A stretch of DNA of 64,000 bases from Pseudoalteromonas sp. FUC4 (GTDB lineage: Bacteria; Pseudomonadota; Gammaproteobacteria; Enterobacterales; Alteromonadaceae): NCBI RefSeq assembly GCF_008370255.1, contig NZ_SEUI01000001.1, forward strand, positions 362,767-426,766, in the 5' to 3' direction. Under the pieces are notes generated by a model. It made no database searches and had not been told where the DNA came from. It was given only the letters and a program-made list of their open reading frames with translations. Below are positions 16,516 through 26,556 of the stretch, one piece after another. Position 1 is the stretch's first letter. Each line of letters starts with the position of its first letter. A program made the translations under genes and the position numbers.

Positions 16516-18417
16516 ATGAAAGATAATCAATCCTATCAAGGTGCATTACTGACCAGTAAGCGTTTTTTACCGCTTTTTATTACGCAGTTTTTCTCAGCAA
16601 TAAACGATAACGTGTATAAGCAATCAGTGCTTATTCTATTGATATTTCAGGCCGCGACGCTCGCCGATGGCGCACTTTATTCAAATATTGCTGCTGGGTT
16701 ATTTATTCTTCCGTTCTTTTTATTTTCAGGGATGGCAGGGCAGCTTGCAGAAAAAACAGAAAAATCAAAATTGATTAGAATCGTAAAACTATGTGAAATT
16801 CCTATTATGGTTGTAGGGGCCGTTTCTATTTTAACTCAGTATGTGTGGCTAATGTTAGCGACCGTATTTTTAATGGGTGTGCAAAGTACGTTTTTTGGTC
16901 CACTAAAATATTCTATTTTACCGCAGCACGTAGCACCTAATGAATTAACAAAAGCGAATGGCTTGGTTGAATCAGGCACGTTTGTGGCGATACTAATTGG
17001 TACAATTTTTGGCACTTATTATATTACTCAATCAGTAGGGCCTACGCTTATAAGTATTGCCGTATTAGTATTGGCCGTGATGGGTTATGTGAGCAGTCGC
17101 TTTATACCCACTAGTGAAGCAAACGAGCCTAACTTAAAATTTACCTTTAATATATTTTCATCCACAAAAAATGTATTTTCAGCGCTTAATTCGCAAACAG
17201 AATCGGTTGGTAAATCCGTACTTGGGATCAGTTGGTTTTGGTTAATTGGCGCCATCGTTTTAACGTCCCTACCAAATTATGTAAAACACACCATGGGCGG
17301 CGATGAACTGGTTGTAACTAGCGCGCTAGTTGTGTTTTCACTAAGTATTGCTATTGGTTCGTTACTGTGTGAAAAGCTCTCTCGCTCTCGAATAGAATTA
17401 GGAATTGTGCCTTTTGGCGCTATCTTAATTACCTTGTTTTTATACTTATTGAGCCAAGAGCCAGCCATTAGCTCTTATTTACCTCAAAACCCTGAATTAT
17501 TGACACTTCAGGATCTATTAAAAACAGGCGATATGATGTGGCATTTTATATGGATGGCAGGCATTGGTATTGGCTCTGGTTTTTACACTGTACCGCTGTA
17601 TGCGCTTATTCAACAGCGTACTGAAGAGTCGAGTCGCTCACGAGTTATAGCGGCTAACAATGTACTAAATGCACTGTTTATGGTGGGCAGTGCTGTTTTA
17701 AGTATTGTAACGCTGTCTGTTTTTCAGTGGAGTATTTCAGAGCTGCTACTATTACTTGCTGGGCTAAACCTGCTTATTTCTGTTTATATTTATACCAAGG
17801 TACCAGAGTTCTTTTTACGGTTTGTTATTTATATTTTGGCTATTTGTATGTACAGAGTGCGTACAAAAGGTGAAAGTAATATTCCCAGCGAAGGCGCTGC
17901 GGTTGTTGTGTGTAATCATGTCAGCTTTGTTGATTGGATGTTTATTTTAGCAGCATCACCAAGGCCTATCCGATTTATGGTATTTGCCCCTATTTATTAT
18001 TCGCCGGCCCTACATTGGTTATTTAAAATGGCTAAGGCTATTCCTATTAACAGTGAAAAAACCAATCCAGAAGCATTTAAAAAAGCCTTTGATGAAGTAG
18101 CTGCTGCGCTTAATAAAGGCGAGCTTGTAGGTGTTTTCCCTGAAGGAAAGCTTACGGGTGACGGCTCTATCGATATTTTTCGCCGTGGAATCGAGCGCAT
18201 TATTGAGCGCTCACCTGTGCCCGTTATTCCTGTGCATTTAGGGGGCTTGTGGGGAAGTATGTTTAGCCGAAAAGCTAAGTGGCAACTACCACGATTAAAA
18301 TGGTCTTTGGTGTCGGTTGCCGTTGGTGAAGCTATTGCCGCTGATAAAGTGGCTGCTGATGATTTACGCGAGCAGGTTTTAGCTTTAAAAGCGCTTCATT
18401 CAAAAGACAGTGACTAA
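16516..18417 (+). CDS. MFS lysophospholipid transporter fused to a PlsC-type acyltransferase
   Basis: A 633-residue two-domain protein. Residues about 1-420 form an MFS transporter with about 12 membrane segments, similar to LplT (FITQFFSAINDNVYKQSV at the start is typical). Residues about 435-630 form a 1-acylglycerol-3-phosphate acyltransferase-like domain with the HX4D motif in CNHVSFVDWMF and FPEGKLTGDG as the substrate-binding block. In E. coli, LplT and the acyltransferase-ligase Aas are separate and re-acylate lysophosphatidylethanolamine; here the acyl-ACP synthetase part of Aas is missing. The likely role is lysophospholipid import and repair at the inner membrane; the acyl donor is unknown. 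Its end overlaps the next gene by 8 nt. Confidence 0.88.
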   Translation: MKDNQSYQGALLTSKRFLPLFITQFFSAINDNVYKQSVLILLIFQAATLADGALYSNIAAGLFILPFFLFSGMAGQLAEKTEKSKLIRIVKLCEIPIMVVGAVSILTQYVWLMLATVFLMGVQSTFFGPLKYSILPQHVAPNELTKANGLVESGTFVAILIGTIFGTYYITQSVGPTLISIAVLVLAVMGYVSSRFIPTSEANEPNLKFTFNIFSSTKNVFSALNSQTESVGKSVLGISWFWLIGAIVLTSLPNYVKHTMGGDELVVTSALVVFSLSIAIGSLLCEKLSRSRIELGIVPFGAILITLFLYLLSQEPAISSYLPQNPELLTLQDLLKTGDMMWHFIWMAGIGIGSGFYTVPLYALIQQRTEESSRSRVIAANNVLNALFMVGSAVLSIVTLSVFQWSISELLLLLAGLNLLISVYIYTKVPEFFLRFVIYILAICMYRVRTKGESNIPSEGAAVVVCNHVSFVDWMFILAASPRPIRFMVFAPIYYSPALHWLFKMAKAIPINSEKTNPEAFKKAFDEVAAALNKGELVGVFPEGKLTGDGSIDIFRRGIERIIERSPVPVIPVHLGGLWGSMFSRKAKWQLPRLKWSLVSVAVGEAIAADKVAADDLREQVLALKALHSKDSD

Positions 18418-19159
18418 TTTAATGATTAACTTAATGGCAGGCCCAACATCGCATACATCTTCAGAATCACACATGATTATTGATGACTTTGTAGCGCCTA
18501 GATGCGATGGGTTTATTGAAATATTATATCAAGATGACGATATTTTACTGATCAATAAACCCAGTGGGCTATTAAGTTTATCAGGTAAAAACCCGCTTAA
18601 TTGGGACTCAGTGCATCACCGCTTAGTAAATGGACAAAAGGGCTTAACAACTGCATTTGCAGAAGCTAAGTTACCGCATCGGCTAGATTTGGGCACATCG
18701 GGCATTATGATTGTTGGATTAAACGCGATTGCGTCAAAGCACCTTAATAGGCAATTTCAGGCGCGTACTATTCAAAAGCGTTATGTAGCTATGCTTGAAG
18801 GGTGCTTGGCTGTTAGTGAGGGACAAATTACTGCACCAATAGCAAAAGATAAACTGCTTTTTCCGCGTGTTAAAATTTGCCAATCTACTGGCAAAGCTGC
18901 AGTGACTGAATACAAGGTGCTTGAAAAACTGCATAGCCCAAATAGAACTTTAGTGCAATTTACACCTATTACTGGGCGAACTCATCAATTAAGGATACAC
19001 AGCCAGTTTATAGGGCATCCAATTTTAGGCTGTGATTTATATAAAAGTGCGCAAAGTGAACATATGGCAGGGCGGTTACAATTACACGCAAGCGATTTAT
19101 ATTTTGAGCACCCCAGCAGCGGCGAGAGAATCCATATTAACTGCCCGCATTCGTTTTAA
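18410..19159 (+). CDS. RluA-family pseudouridine synthase
   Basis: A protein of up to 249 residues that isomerises uridine to pseudouridine in RNA. The catalytic aspartate is in HRLDLGTSGIMIV (about 84-96). The N-terminal YQDDDILLINKPSGLLSL and the end TPITGRTHQLRIHSQFIGHPILGC fit RluA (E. coli target tRNA U32 and 23S U746) better than RluC or RluD, and there is no S4 domain. The listed start is a GTG at 18410 overlapping the previous gene; ATG codons at 18422, 18434 and 18473 are alternatives, the last giving a length near the 219 residues of E. coli RluA. Exact target sites cannot be read from the sequence. Confidence 0.85.
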   Translation: MTNLMINLMAGPTSHTSSESHMIIDDFVAPRCDGFIEILYQDDDILLINKPSGLLSLSGKNPLNWDSVHHRLVNGQKGLTTAFAEAKLPHRLDLGTSGIMIVGLNAIASKHLNRQFQARTIQKRYVAMLEGCLAVSEGQITAPIAKDKLLFPRVKICQSTGKAAVTEYKVLEKLHSPNRTLVQFTPITGRTHQLRIHSQFIGHPILGCDLYKSAQSEHMAGRLQLHASDLYFEHPSSGERIHINCPHSF

Positions 19160-19207
19160 ATAAATTAATGGTTCTTTGTTTTCGTTTCACCTTTTTTAAA
19201 TTTTTCC

Positions 19208-19236
19208 CTTGAAGTTCTAACACCTCACCCCATATT
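19208..19236 (+). promoter_or_regulatory. Sigma32 heat-shock promoter of htpG
   Basis: CTTGAA at 19208-19213, a 14-nt spacer, then CCCCATATT from 19228. This matches the E. coli sigma32 consensus (CTTGAAA, CCCCATNT) almost fully. It lies about 42-70 nt before the htpG ATG. The same spacing is seen before grpE in this window. Confidence 0.88.
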
Positions 19237-19277
19237 AAGTGCATAACGCAGACACTTTGCAAATTGGAGATATATAA

Positions 19278-21191
19278 ATGACTGCAGCACAAAAAGAAAC
19301 ATTAGGCTTTCAAACAGAAGTAAAACAATTATTAAACTTAATGATTCATTCTCTTTATTCTAATAAAGAAATATTTTTACGCGAACTTGTGTCAAACGCA
19401 TCAGATGCGGCAGACAAGTTACGCTTTTTAGCGCTATCTCAAGGCGACCTTTACCAAGGTGATGCCGACTTACGAGTACGTATTAGTGCAGATAAAGAAG
19501 CAAATACAATTACCATTTCAGATAATGGTATTGGTATGACGCGCGATGAAATCATTAGCTCATTAGGTACTATTGCAAAGTCGGGTACTGCTGAGTTTTT
19601 CAAAAACTTAACCGGTGATCAAAGTAAAGATTCACAGCTGATTGGTCAATTTGGTGTTGGTTTTTACTCAGCATTTATTGTTGCTGATTTAGTGACTGTT
19701 CGTACACGTAAAGCGGGTGAAACAACAGCTTACGAGTGGGAATCTCAAGGTGAAGGCGAATACACGCTTCAAGAAATTGAAAAAGAAGGCCGTGGTACCG
19801 ACATTATTTTACATCTTCGCGATGAAGAAAAAGAATTTGCTGACGATTACCGCCTGCGTAGCATTGTTACAAAATACTCAGACCATATTTCAACGCCAGT
19901 ACAAATGTTTAAAGCAGAAGTGCCAGAATCTGAAGGCGAAGACGGCGAAAAAATTCCAGCAGTACCAGGTGAGTGGGAAAGCATTAACCGTGCAACTGCA
20001 TTGTGGACTCGCGATAAATCAGAGCTTTCTGATGATGAATACAAAGAGTTTTACAAGCATGTAAGCCATGATTGGGAAGAGCCACTTAGCTGGGCACATA
20101 ATAAGGTTGAAGGTAAAACTGAATACACGAGCCTTTTATATATTCCTAAAAAAGCACCTTTCGACTTATGGAACCGTGAACGTCAAAGTGGTTTAAAACT
20201 TTACGTACAACGTGTATTTGTAATGGATGATGCTGAGCAATTCATGCCAAGCTACCTTCGCTTTGTAAAAGGCTTACTAGATTCAAACGATTTACCATTA
20301 AACGTATCTCGTGAAATTCTACAAGATAACAAAGTAACGCAAGCTATTCGTAAAGGGTGTACATCGCGTATTATTAAAATGCTTGAGCGTATGGCTAAAA
20401 ACAAAGCTGACGATTACCAAGTATTTTGGAATGAGTTTGGTCAAGTAATGAAAGAAGGCCCAGCTGAAGATGCTGCAAATAAAGAAGCTATTTGTAAGCT
20501 ACTTCGTTTTTCTTCGACACATACTGACTCAGAAACACAAGATGTGTCGCTTGAGCAATATGTTGAACGCATGAACGAAGGCCAAGACAAAATTTACTAC
20601 GTAGTAGCTGATACATTCACTGCTGCGAAAAACTCACCGCATTTAGAGATTTTCCGCAAAAAAGGCATTGAAGTATTACTACTAAGTGACCGTGTTGACG
20701 AGTGGATGATGAGTCACCTAACTGAGTTTGCTGATAAGCAGCTACAGTCAATTACACGTGGTGACTTAGATTTAGGTAAGCTTGACGACGAAGAAACTAA
20801 AAAAGCGCAAGAAGAGTCTGAAAAAGAAATGGCTGGGCTTGTTGAGCGCATTAAAACAGCACTAGGTGAAGATGTTAAAGAAGTGCGCTTTACGCACCGC
20901 TTAACAGATTCTCCAGCATGTGTTGTAAGCGACGACAACGACATGAGCTCACAAATGCAAAAGCTAATGGAGTCTGTTGGTCAAGCAGCGCCAGAAGCTA
21001 AACCTGTATTTGAGCTAAACCCAGAGCACCAACTTGTTAAGCACTTAAATGATGAACAAGATGAAGATAAGTTTGCGCAGTGGTCACACGTTTTACTAGA
21101 TCAAGCACTACTTGCAGAGCGCGGTACACTTAAAGATCCAACAGGATTTGTTACTCGCTTAAATAAATTGATGCTTGAACTAAGTAAATAA
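19278..21191 (+). CDS. htpG: Chaperone protein HtpG (Hsp90)
   Basis: A 637-residue cytosolic ATP-dependent chaperone. The N-terminal GHKL ATPase domain shows [19 protein letters not shown] (about 29-47), [13 protein letters not shown] (about 80-92) and [15 protein letters not shown] (about 117-131). The middle domain carries [13 protein letters not shown] (about 340), which holds the arginine that contacts ATP, and the C-terminal dimer domain ends LMLELSK. The length is close to E. coli HtpG (624). GGAGATATATAA precedes the ATG. A sigma32 promoter and a terminator at 21242-21267 delimit a single-gene unit. Confidence 0.98.
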   Translation: MTAAQKETLGFQTEVKQLLNLMIHSLYSNKEIFLRELVSNASDAADKLRFLALSQGDLYQGDADLRVRISADKEANTITISDNGIGMTRDEIISSLGTIAKSGTAEFFKNLTGDQSKDSQLIGQFGVGFYSAFIVADLVTVRTRKAGETTAYEWESQGEGEYTLQEIEKEGRGTDIILHLRDEEKEFADDYRLRSIVTKYSDHISTPVQMFKAEVPESEGEDGEKIPAVPGEWESINRATALWTRDKSELSDDEYKEFYKHVSHDWEEPLSWAHNKVEGKTEYTSLLYIPKKAPFDLWNRERQSGLKLYVQRVFVMDDAEQFMPSYLRFVKGLLDSNDLPLNVSREILQDNKVTQAIRKGCTSRIIKMLERMAKNKADDYQVFWNEFGQVMKEGPAEDAANKEAICKLLRFSSTHTDSETQDVSLEQYVERMNEGQDKIYYVVADTFTAAKNSPHLEIFRKKGIEVLLLSDRVDEWMMSHLTEFADKQLQSITRGDLDLGKLDDEETKKAQEESEKEMAGLVERIKTALGEDVKEVRFTHRLTDSPACVVSDDNDMSSQMQKLMESVGQAAPEAKPVFELNPEHQLVKHLNDEQDEDKFAQWSHVLLDQALLAERGTLKDPTGFVTRLNKLMLELSK

Positions 21192-21241
21192 GCAAGTAGC
21201 TATTTACTCAGTTAATAAAGTATAAATTATGTACTTTAAAT

Positions 21242-21267
21242 AAAAGGGAACGTCAGTTCCCTTTTTT
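21242..21267 (+). terminator. Terminator of htpG
   Basis: AAAAGGGAAC, loop GTCA, GTTCCCTTTTTT: 10-bp stem with T-tract, about 50 nt after the htpG stop. Confidence 0.9.
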
Positions 21268-21358
21268 AATGCCCTGTAAACAGCCCAACGGCTCATCAAT
21301 TAGTATAAGTTGCTTGAGTATCGGCGGCGCTTGTGGAAGAATTCAGGCTTTAAAATAA

Positions 21359-22027
<669 letters not shown>

Positions 22028-22042
22028 TTATAAAAGCACACT

Positions 22043-22071
22043 AAAAAACCGCCAATTGGCGGTTTTTTTTT
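22043..22071. terminator. Bidirectional terminator between adk and tpx
   Basis: AAAAAACCGCC, loop AATT, GGCGGTTTTTTTT. A T-tract exists on both strands, fitting its place between the convergent adk and tpx genes. Confidence 0.9.
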
Positions 22072-22113
22072 AAGGCTATTTAGCATTGCTTAGTTAATGC
22101 TACTTAATGGACT

Positions 22114-22695
22114 TTATAGTGTTTTAAGTTTCTCAATTACGCTGTTGTATTCTGGTTCAGTTGAAAGGCTACTAACTAACTGTTTATAAATGACGTTATG
22201 GCTTTCATCTAAAATAAATACCGTTCGCGTTAGTAAGCCCATATCTTTAATAATCAATCCGTATTTTTGACCAAAATCACGCCAAACAGAATCTGATAAC
22301 GTAGTGATTTTATCGATATTTTCAGCTTTGCAAAAACGCTTTTGAGCAAAAGGTAAATCAGCACTAATTGTTAGCATAACTACACCCGGGAATTGTGAGG
22401 CTACCTTTTCATTAAAATGCTTAGTTTGCAGGCTACAAATGCCGGTATCTAGGCTGGGTACTACACTTATTAATACAGCTTGGCCTTTGTAATCCTCAAG
22501 TGTCACTGGAATAAAGTTGTCATCAACAACTTTAAAGTTTGGCGCACTATCTCCCATTGAGATACCTTGGCCTAATAAAGTGACAGGTTTGCCTTGGGCG
22601 GATACTTTTCCTGCATCAAGCGTGTTTTCTGGATAGTCGGCTGCAATAGCCACAGAACAAAATGCACTCAAAGCAAAGGCAAGTGAACGTAACAT
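22114..22695 (-). CDS. tpx: Thiol peroxidase with signal peptide
   Basis: A 193-residue atypical two-Cys peroxiredoxin that reduces hydroperoxides. PSLDTGICSLQT holds the peroxidatic cysteine (Cys87) and LPFAQKRFCKAE the resolving cysteine (Cys122); spacing of 35 is that of the family. Residues 1-18 form a signal peptide (MLRSLAFALSAFCSVAIA), so the protein is probably periplasmic, unlike the leaderless cytosolic E. coli Tpx (168 residues). Periplasmic reduction would need a suitable thiol donor, which I do not see nearby. It ends toward adk with a shared terminator. Confidence 0.92.
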   Translation of the reverse strand: MLRSLAFALSAFCSVAIAADYPENTLDAGKVSAQGKPVTLLGQGISMGDSAPNFKVVDDNFIPVTLEDYKGQAVLISVVPSLDTGICSLQTKHFNEKVASQFPGVVMLTISADLPFAQKRFCKAENIDKITTLSDSVWRDFGQKYGLIIKDMGLLTRTVFILDESHNVIYKQLVSSLSTEPEYNSVIEKLKTL

Positions 22696-22927
22696 GAAGT
22701 ATTTCCTTTTAAATTAACGCAATGGGCGTCAGTGTATTATACTGGGCTATAGTTACCAAGTGATTAAACCTGCTAATAGAGTAGGTATAAGCTCTGCGAT
22801 ATAAAAATTGTAACTGGGCTAAACTTTGATTAACATGGAGTTACAAAAGATATCTTTAATAATAAAAATAAAAACCTTTATACAATGATTTTAATGCTCA
22901 TGACGGGTTTAGAAACAGAGAGATAAT

Positions 22928-23932
22928 ATGTCAACATCAGTATTAATATGTGATGACTCAAAATTAGCTAGGCGTCAGTTAGCTCGTTCATTACCTGAAG
23001 ATTGGGACATTAAAGTTGAATTTGCACTTGACGGCGTTGACTGCATAAAGCAAATAAAATTAATTGAACCAGAGATACTTTTTCTCGATTTAAACATGCC
23101 AGAAATGGATGGCTATGAAGTATTAATAGCTATGAAAGAACAAGGGCTTAATATACTTACTGTTGTTGTCTCTGGTGATATACAACCAAGTGCACACCAA
23201 AGAGTGCTTGAGCTGGGTGCTATCGATTTTATTCAAAAGCCATGTTCCCCAGAAAAACTAGCCAGCATAATTGAACACCATGGAATTAAAGATAAAGCCA
23301 TGCGTGAACGTCTCTCTCATTCATTAGGAGAGCAAGTTGACCCTGATGTACGTGACATATACCAAGAGCTCACTAACGTTGCTATGGGCCAAGCAGGGGA
23401 TTTACTTGCACGTCTGCTTAATGTGTTTGTAAAGCTTCCAATTCCGAATGTAAATATTTTAGAAGTTAACGAACTCGATATGGCGCTGCGCTCTATAGAT
23501 AATAACGCAGCTACATCGGGGGTGTGCCAAGGCTTTATTGGCGGTGGTATTTCTGGTGAAGCCCTATTACTTTTAAATGATTCAAGCTTTAAAGAAATCG
23601 CTTCATTGATGAATTATGATGGCGAGTTAAACGACAAGGTTGAACTTGAACTGCTAATGGATATTAGTAATATTTTGATAGGCGCTATTTTAACAGGCCT
23701 TTCAAAACAGCTCGATATGTCATTTAGCCAAGGGCACCCGATTGTACTTGGTCAACACAGAGACGTATCTGAGCTGGTAAAATCGAATAAATCACGTTGG
23801 CAGCGCACGCTTGCTATAGAGATTAGTTACGGTATTGAAAACCATGATATAAATTGCGATCTCATGCTGTTATTTACTGAAGATTCACTTAAAACTTTGA
23901 AGTACAAAGTTGCTTACCTATTAGAAGATTAA
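22928..23932 (+). CDS. Response regulator with CheC-like phosphatase domain
   Basis: A 334-residue protein. Residues 1-125 are a receiver domain: acidic pair ICDDSK (D9, D10), phospho-acceptor in LFLDLNMPEMDG (about D56) and the conserved lysine in IQKPCSP (about K106). Residues about 140-330 are CheC-like, with two helices carrying the family's E-x-x-N type motif, YQELTNVAMGQAGDLLARLL (about 152-171) and LELLMDISNILIGAIL. CheC/CheX proteins remove phosphate from CheY-type receivers. The gene stands 3 nt before a GGDEF gene, so it likely tunes a c-di-GMP or chemotaxis-related output. No histidine kinase is adjacent. Confidence 0.85.
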   Translation: MSTSVLICDDSKLARRQLARSLPEDWDIKVEFALDGVDCIKQIKLIEPEILFLDLNMPEMDGYEVLIAMKEQGLNILTVVVSGDIQPSAHQRVLELGAIDFIQKPCSPEKLASIIEHHGIKDKAMRERLSHSLGEQVDPDVRDIYQELTNVAMGQAGDLLARLLNVFVKLPIPNVNILEVNELDMALRSIDNNAATSGVCQGFIGGGISGEALLLLNDSSFKEIASLMNYDGELNDKVELELLMDISNILIGAILTGLSKQLDMSFSQGHPIVLGQHRDVSELVKSNKSRWQRTLAIEISYGIENHDINCDLMLLFTEDSLKTLKYKVAYLLED

Positions 23933-23935
23933 GTT

Positions 23936-24907
23936 ATGGCTGCTGATTTAGAGATGACTGAGATCCATTGGTTAATGGATATGTTTAATACCGTAGATGT
24001 AGGCCTTGTTGTACTAAATAGAGACTATAAAGTGTGTGTATGGAATGGTTTTATGGAAAACCATTCAGGGCTTTTACCAAGCACAGTAAAAGATAAAGAC
24101 CTATTTGACTTATTTCCAGCAATAGACGAAAAATGGTTTAGAAGTAAATCTGAGTCAGTTTTTGTTTTAAAAAACCGCTCTTTTACTATTTGGGAGCAAC
24201 AGCCCTATATTTTCAGGTTTAAAAATTATAGACCGATTACCGGTAAAGCTGATTACATGTACCAAAATGCGACCTTTATTCCACTTACTAATACAGTAGG
24301 AGAAGTGAGCCACATTTGTATTATTTTGTACGATGTGACCGATGTTGCGGTAAATAAAAAAGAGCTTGAAGAGTTAAATAAAAAATTAGAACAAGTTAGT
24401 CAAACAGATAGTTTAACGCAGCTTGCAAATCGTGGGCATTGGGAAGGTACGCTACGCCAAGAGTTTTTGAGGGTTAAGCGAAGTGGTAGCTGTAGTACAT
24501 TATTAATGTTTGATATTGATCACTTTAAAAAAATAAATGATGAATATGGGCATAGTTGCGGCGATGAAGCGCTCCGTCATCTATCAAACTTATTACGTAC
24601 AACGCTACGCGAAACAGATATAGCTGGCCGTTACGGTGGTGAAGAGTTTGTAGTAACTTTACTTGATACTGATCAAGAGGGGGCGACTATATTTGCTGAA
24701 CGTTTAAGAGTACATATAGAATCAAATCCAGTTAAGTATAAACATTTTGAAATAAAAATGACGGTGAGCATCGGCTTTGCTGGCAATAGTAATGATTTTA
24801 AAAATCATGAGCGTTGGATAGAAGCTGCCGATAAAGCGTTATATCACTCAAAAAATACAGGCCGAAACAAGGTGACAGCCTATACAGATATAAAAAATGA
24901 CGCTTAA
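23936..24907 (+). CDS. PAS-GGDEF diguanylate cyclase
   Basis: A 323-residue cytosolic protein. Residues about 10-135 form a PAS sensory domain (LVVLNRDYKVCVWNGFMENH). A short coiled linker (KELEELNKKLEQVSQ) leads to a GGDEF domain (about 150-320) with FDIDHFKKINDEYGH and the active-site RYGGEEF. The product-inhibition I-site RETD stands seven residues before the arginine of that motif, so it is probably active and feedback-controlled. It likely makes c-di-GMP in response to the REC-CheC protein encoded immediately upstream, with which it must share a transcript. A terminator follows at 24893-24919. Confidence 0.9.
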   Translation: MAADLEMTEIHWLMDMFNTVDVGLVVLNRDYKVCVWNGFMENHSGLLPSTVKDKDLFDLFPAIDEKWFRSKSESVFVLKNRSFTIWEQQPYIFRFKNYRPITGKADYMYQNATFIPLTNTVGEVSHICIILYDVTDVAVNKKELEELNKKLEQVSQTDSLTQLANRGHWEGTLRQEFLRVKRSGSCSTLLMFDIDHFKKINDEYGHSCGDEALRHLSNLLRTTLRETDIAGRYGGEEFVVTLLDTDQEGATIFAERLRVHIESNPVKYKHFEIKMTVSIGFAGNSNDFKNHERWIEAADKALYHSKNTGRNKVTAYTDIKNDA

Positions 24908-24919
24908 GCGTCATTTTTT
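24893..24919 (+). terminator. Terminator overlapping the end of the PAS-GGDEF gene
   Basis: AAATGACGC, TTAA, GCGTCATTTTTT. The left arm includes the final codons and stop of the coding sequence. Confidence 0.85.
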
Positions 24920-25022
24920 ATATCTAGAATTTAGGAGTAAACAATACTGTATTTGTATAGTTTGATGAGCCAATCCAATCAGTATGGAAACCAATCAATA
25001 TGAAAAGCCTTATTGTCCCTTA

Positions 25023-26537
25023 CTATTGTGTTGTATGGCGAGAGTCATCGACTGGACACTGACCAATTATAGAGTCTTCACCAGAACTTGACTCCTGTTC
25101 TAGTTTTACTTTAAAGCCCCATAGCCTATAAAGATGCTTGAGTACTTCTTCGTGCGAGTTTGCTAAAGGAATATTGTTATGAGGCACATAGCGTAGGGTT
25201 AGCGAACGGTCACCTCTAATATCAACATCATACACTTGAATATTAGGTTCATGATTACTTAAATTATACTGCGCTGAGAGTGCTTCTCTTACTGCTTTAT
25301 AGCCATTGTCGTTATGTATTGCGCCAATCTCTAAATGGGGATTATTAGTATGGTCAATAATAGTAAATAATTTAAAATCACGAATTAACTTAGGCGATAA
25401 AAACTGGCTAATAAAACTCTCATCCTTAAAGTTTTCCATTGCAAAGTGCAGTGTATCAAGCCAGTTACTACCTGCATATTCAGGAAACCAGCGTTTATCT
25501 TCTTCAGTTGGGTGTTCACATATTCTGCGAATATCAACCATCATATTAAAGCCTAAAGCATATGGGTTAATACCTGAATAATACTTACTGTTATAAGATG
25601 GCTGATAAACTACGTTGGTGTGACTTTGTAAAAACTCTAACATGAATGAGTCGGTGAGCTTCCCTTCATCATATAAGTGATTAAGGATGGTGTAGTGCCA
25701 AAATGTTGCCCAACCTTCGTTCATTACTTGAGTTTGCTTTTGTGGGTAAAAGTATTGCGAAATTTTACGAACAATACGTATCACTTCACGTTGCCAAGAG
25801 TCGAGTAATGGGGCGTTTTTTTCAATAAAATACAAAATATTTTCTTGGGGTTCAGAAGGAAAATGGCGTACTTTCTTTTTGGTTTCTTGCTGTTGCTCAG
25901 GAATAGTCCGCCATAATTCATTTACTTGCGATTGAAGATAGTCTTCACGCTCTTGTTGGCGTTTTTGCTCTTCAAATAATGATATTTGTTGTGGACGTTT
26001 GTAGCGATCGACCCCGTAGTTCATTAATGCATGACATGAGTCGAGCAGGGCTTCTACTTGTGTAATACCGTGCTTTTCTTCACAGCGACTTATGTAGTTT
26101 TTAGCAAATACCAAGTAATCAATAATTGAGCCAGCATCGGTCCAGGTTTTAAATAAGTAATTACCTTTAAAAAATGAGTTATGTCCGTAACATGCATGCG
26201 CCATTACAAGCGCTTGCATAGGTAGGGTATTTTCTTCCATTAAGTACGCAATACAAGGGTCTGAATTTATCACTATTTCGTAAGCGAGACCCATTTGTCC
26301 GCGCTTATAATTTTGCTCTGTTTGAATAAACTTTTTACCATAAGACCAATGACTGTAGCCGATAGGCATACCAACGCTTGAATAAGCGTCCATCATTTGC
26401 TCTGCGGTTATAACTTCAATTTGATTAGGGTAGGTGTCTAACCTGTAGTGAGCTGCAACACGGGCAATTTCACTTTGGTACTCATCTAATAAATCAAAGG
26501 TCCAATCTGGGCCATCACTCAATCGTTTATCATTCAT
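25023..26537 (-). CDS. ycgB: SpoVR family protein YcgB
   Basis: A 504-residue soluble protein of the SpoVR family; molecular function unknown. PDWTFDLLDEYQSEIARVA, PNQIEVITAEQMMDAYSSVG, MAHACYGHNSFFKGNYLF and NEGWATFWHYTILN (a HExxH-like region is absent) are typical family blocks. The start chosen is the ATG at 26537, with GAGGTAG just before; an upstream in-frame ATG at 26624 lies inside yeaH and adds residues foreign to the family. It is third in a yeaG-yeaH-ycgB operon, which in E. coli depends on the stress sigma factor RpoS and responds to nitrogen starvation. Confidence 0.93.
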   Translation of the reverse strand: MNDKRLSDGPDWTFDLLDEYQSEIARVAAHYRLDTYPNQIEVITAEQMMDAYSSVGMPIGYSHWSYGKKFIQTEQNYKRGQMGLAYEIVINSDPCIAYLMEENTLPMQALVMAHACYGHNSFFKGNYLFKTWTDAGSIIDYLVFAKNYISRCEEKHGITQVEALLDSCHALMNYGVDRYKRPQQISLFEEQKRQQEREDYLQSQVNELWRTIPEQQQETKKKVRHFPSEPQENILYFIEKNAPLLDSWQREVIRIVRKISQYFYPQKQTQVMNEGWATFWHYTILNHLYDEGKLTDSFMLEFLQSHTNVVYQPSYNSKYYSGINPYALGFNMMVDIRRICEHPTEEDKRWFPEYAGSNWLDTLHFAMENFKDESFISQFLSPKLIRDFKLFTIIDHTNNPHLEIGAIHNDNGYKAVREALSAQYNLSNHEPNIQVYDVDIRGDRSLTLRYVPHNNIPLANSHEEVLKHLYRLWGFKVKLEQESSSGEDSIIGQCPVDDSRHTTQ

Positions 26538-26556
26538 AATGCTACCTCGCTTTTGG

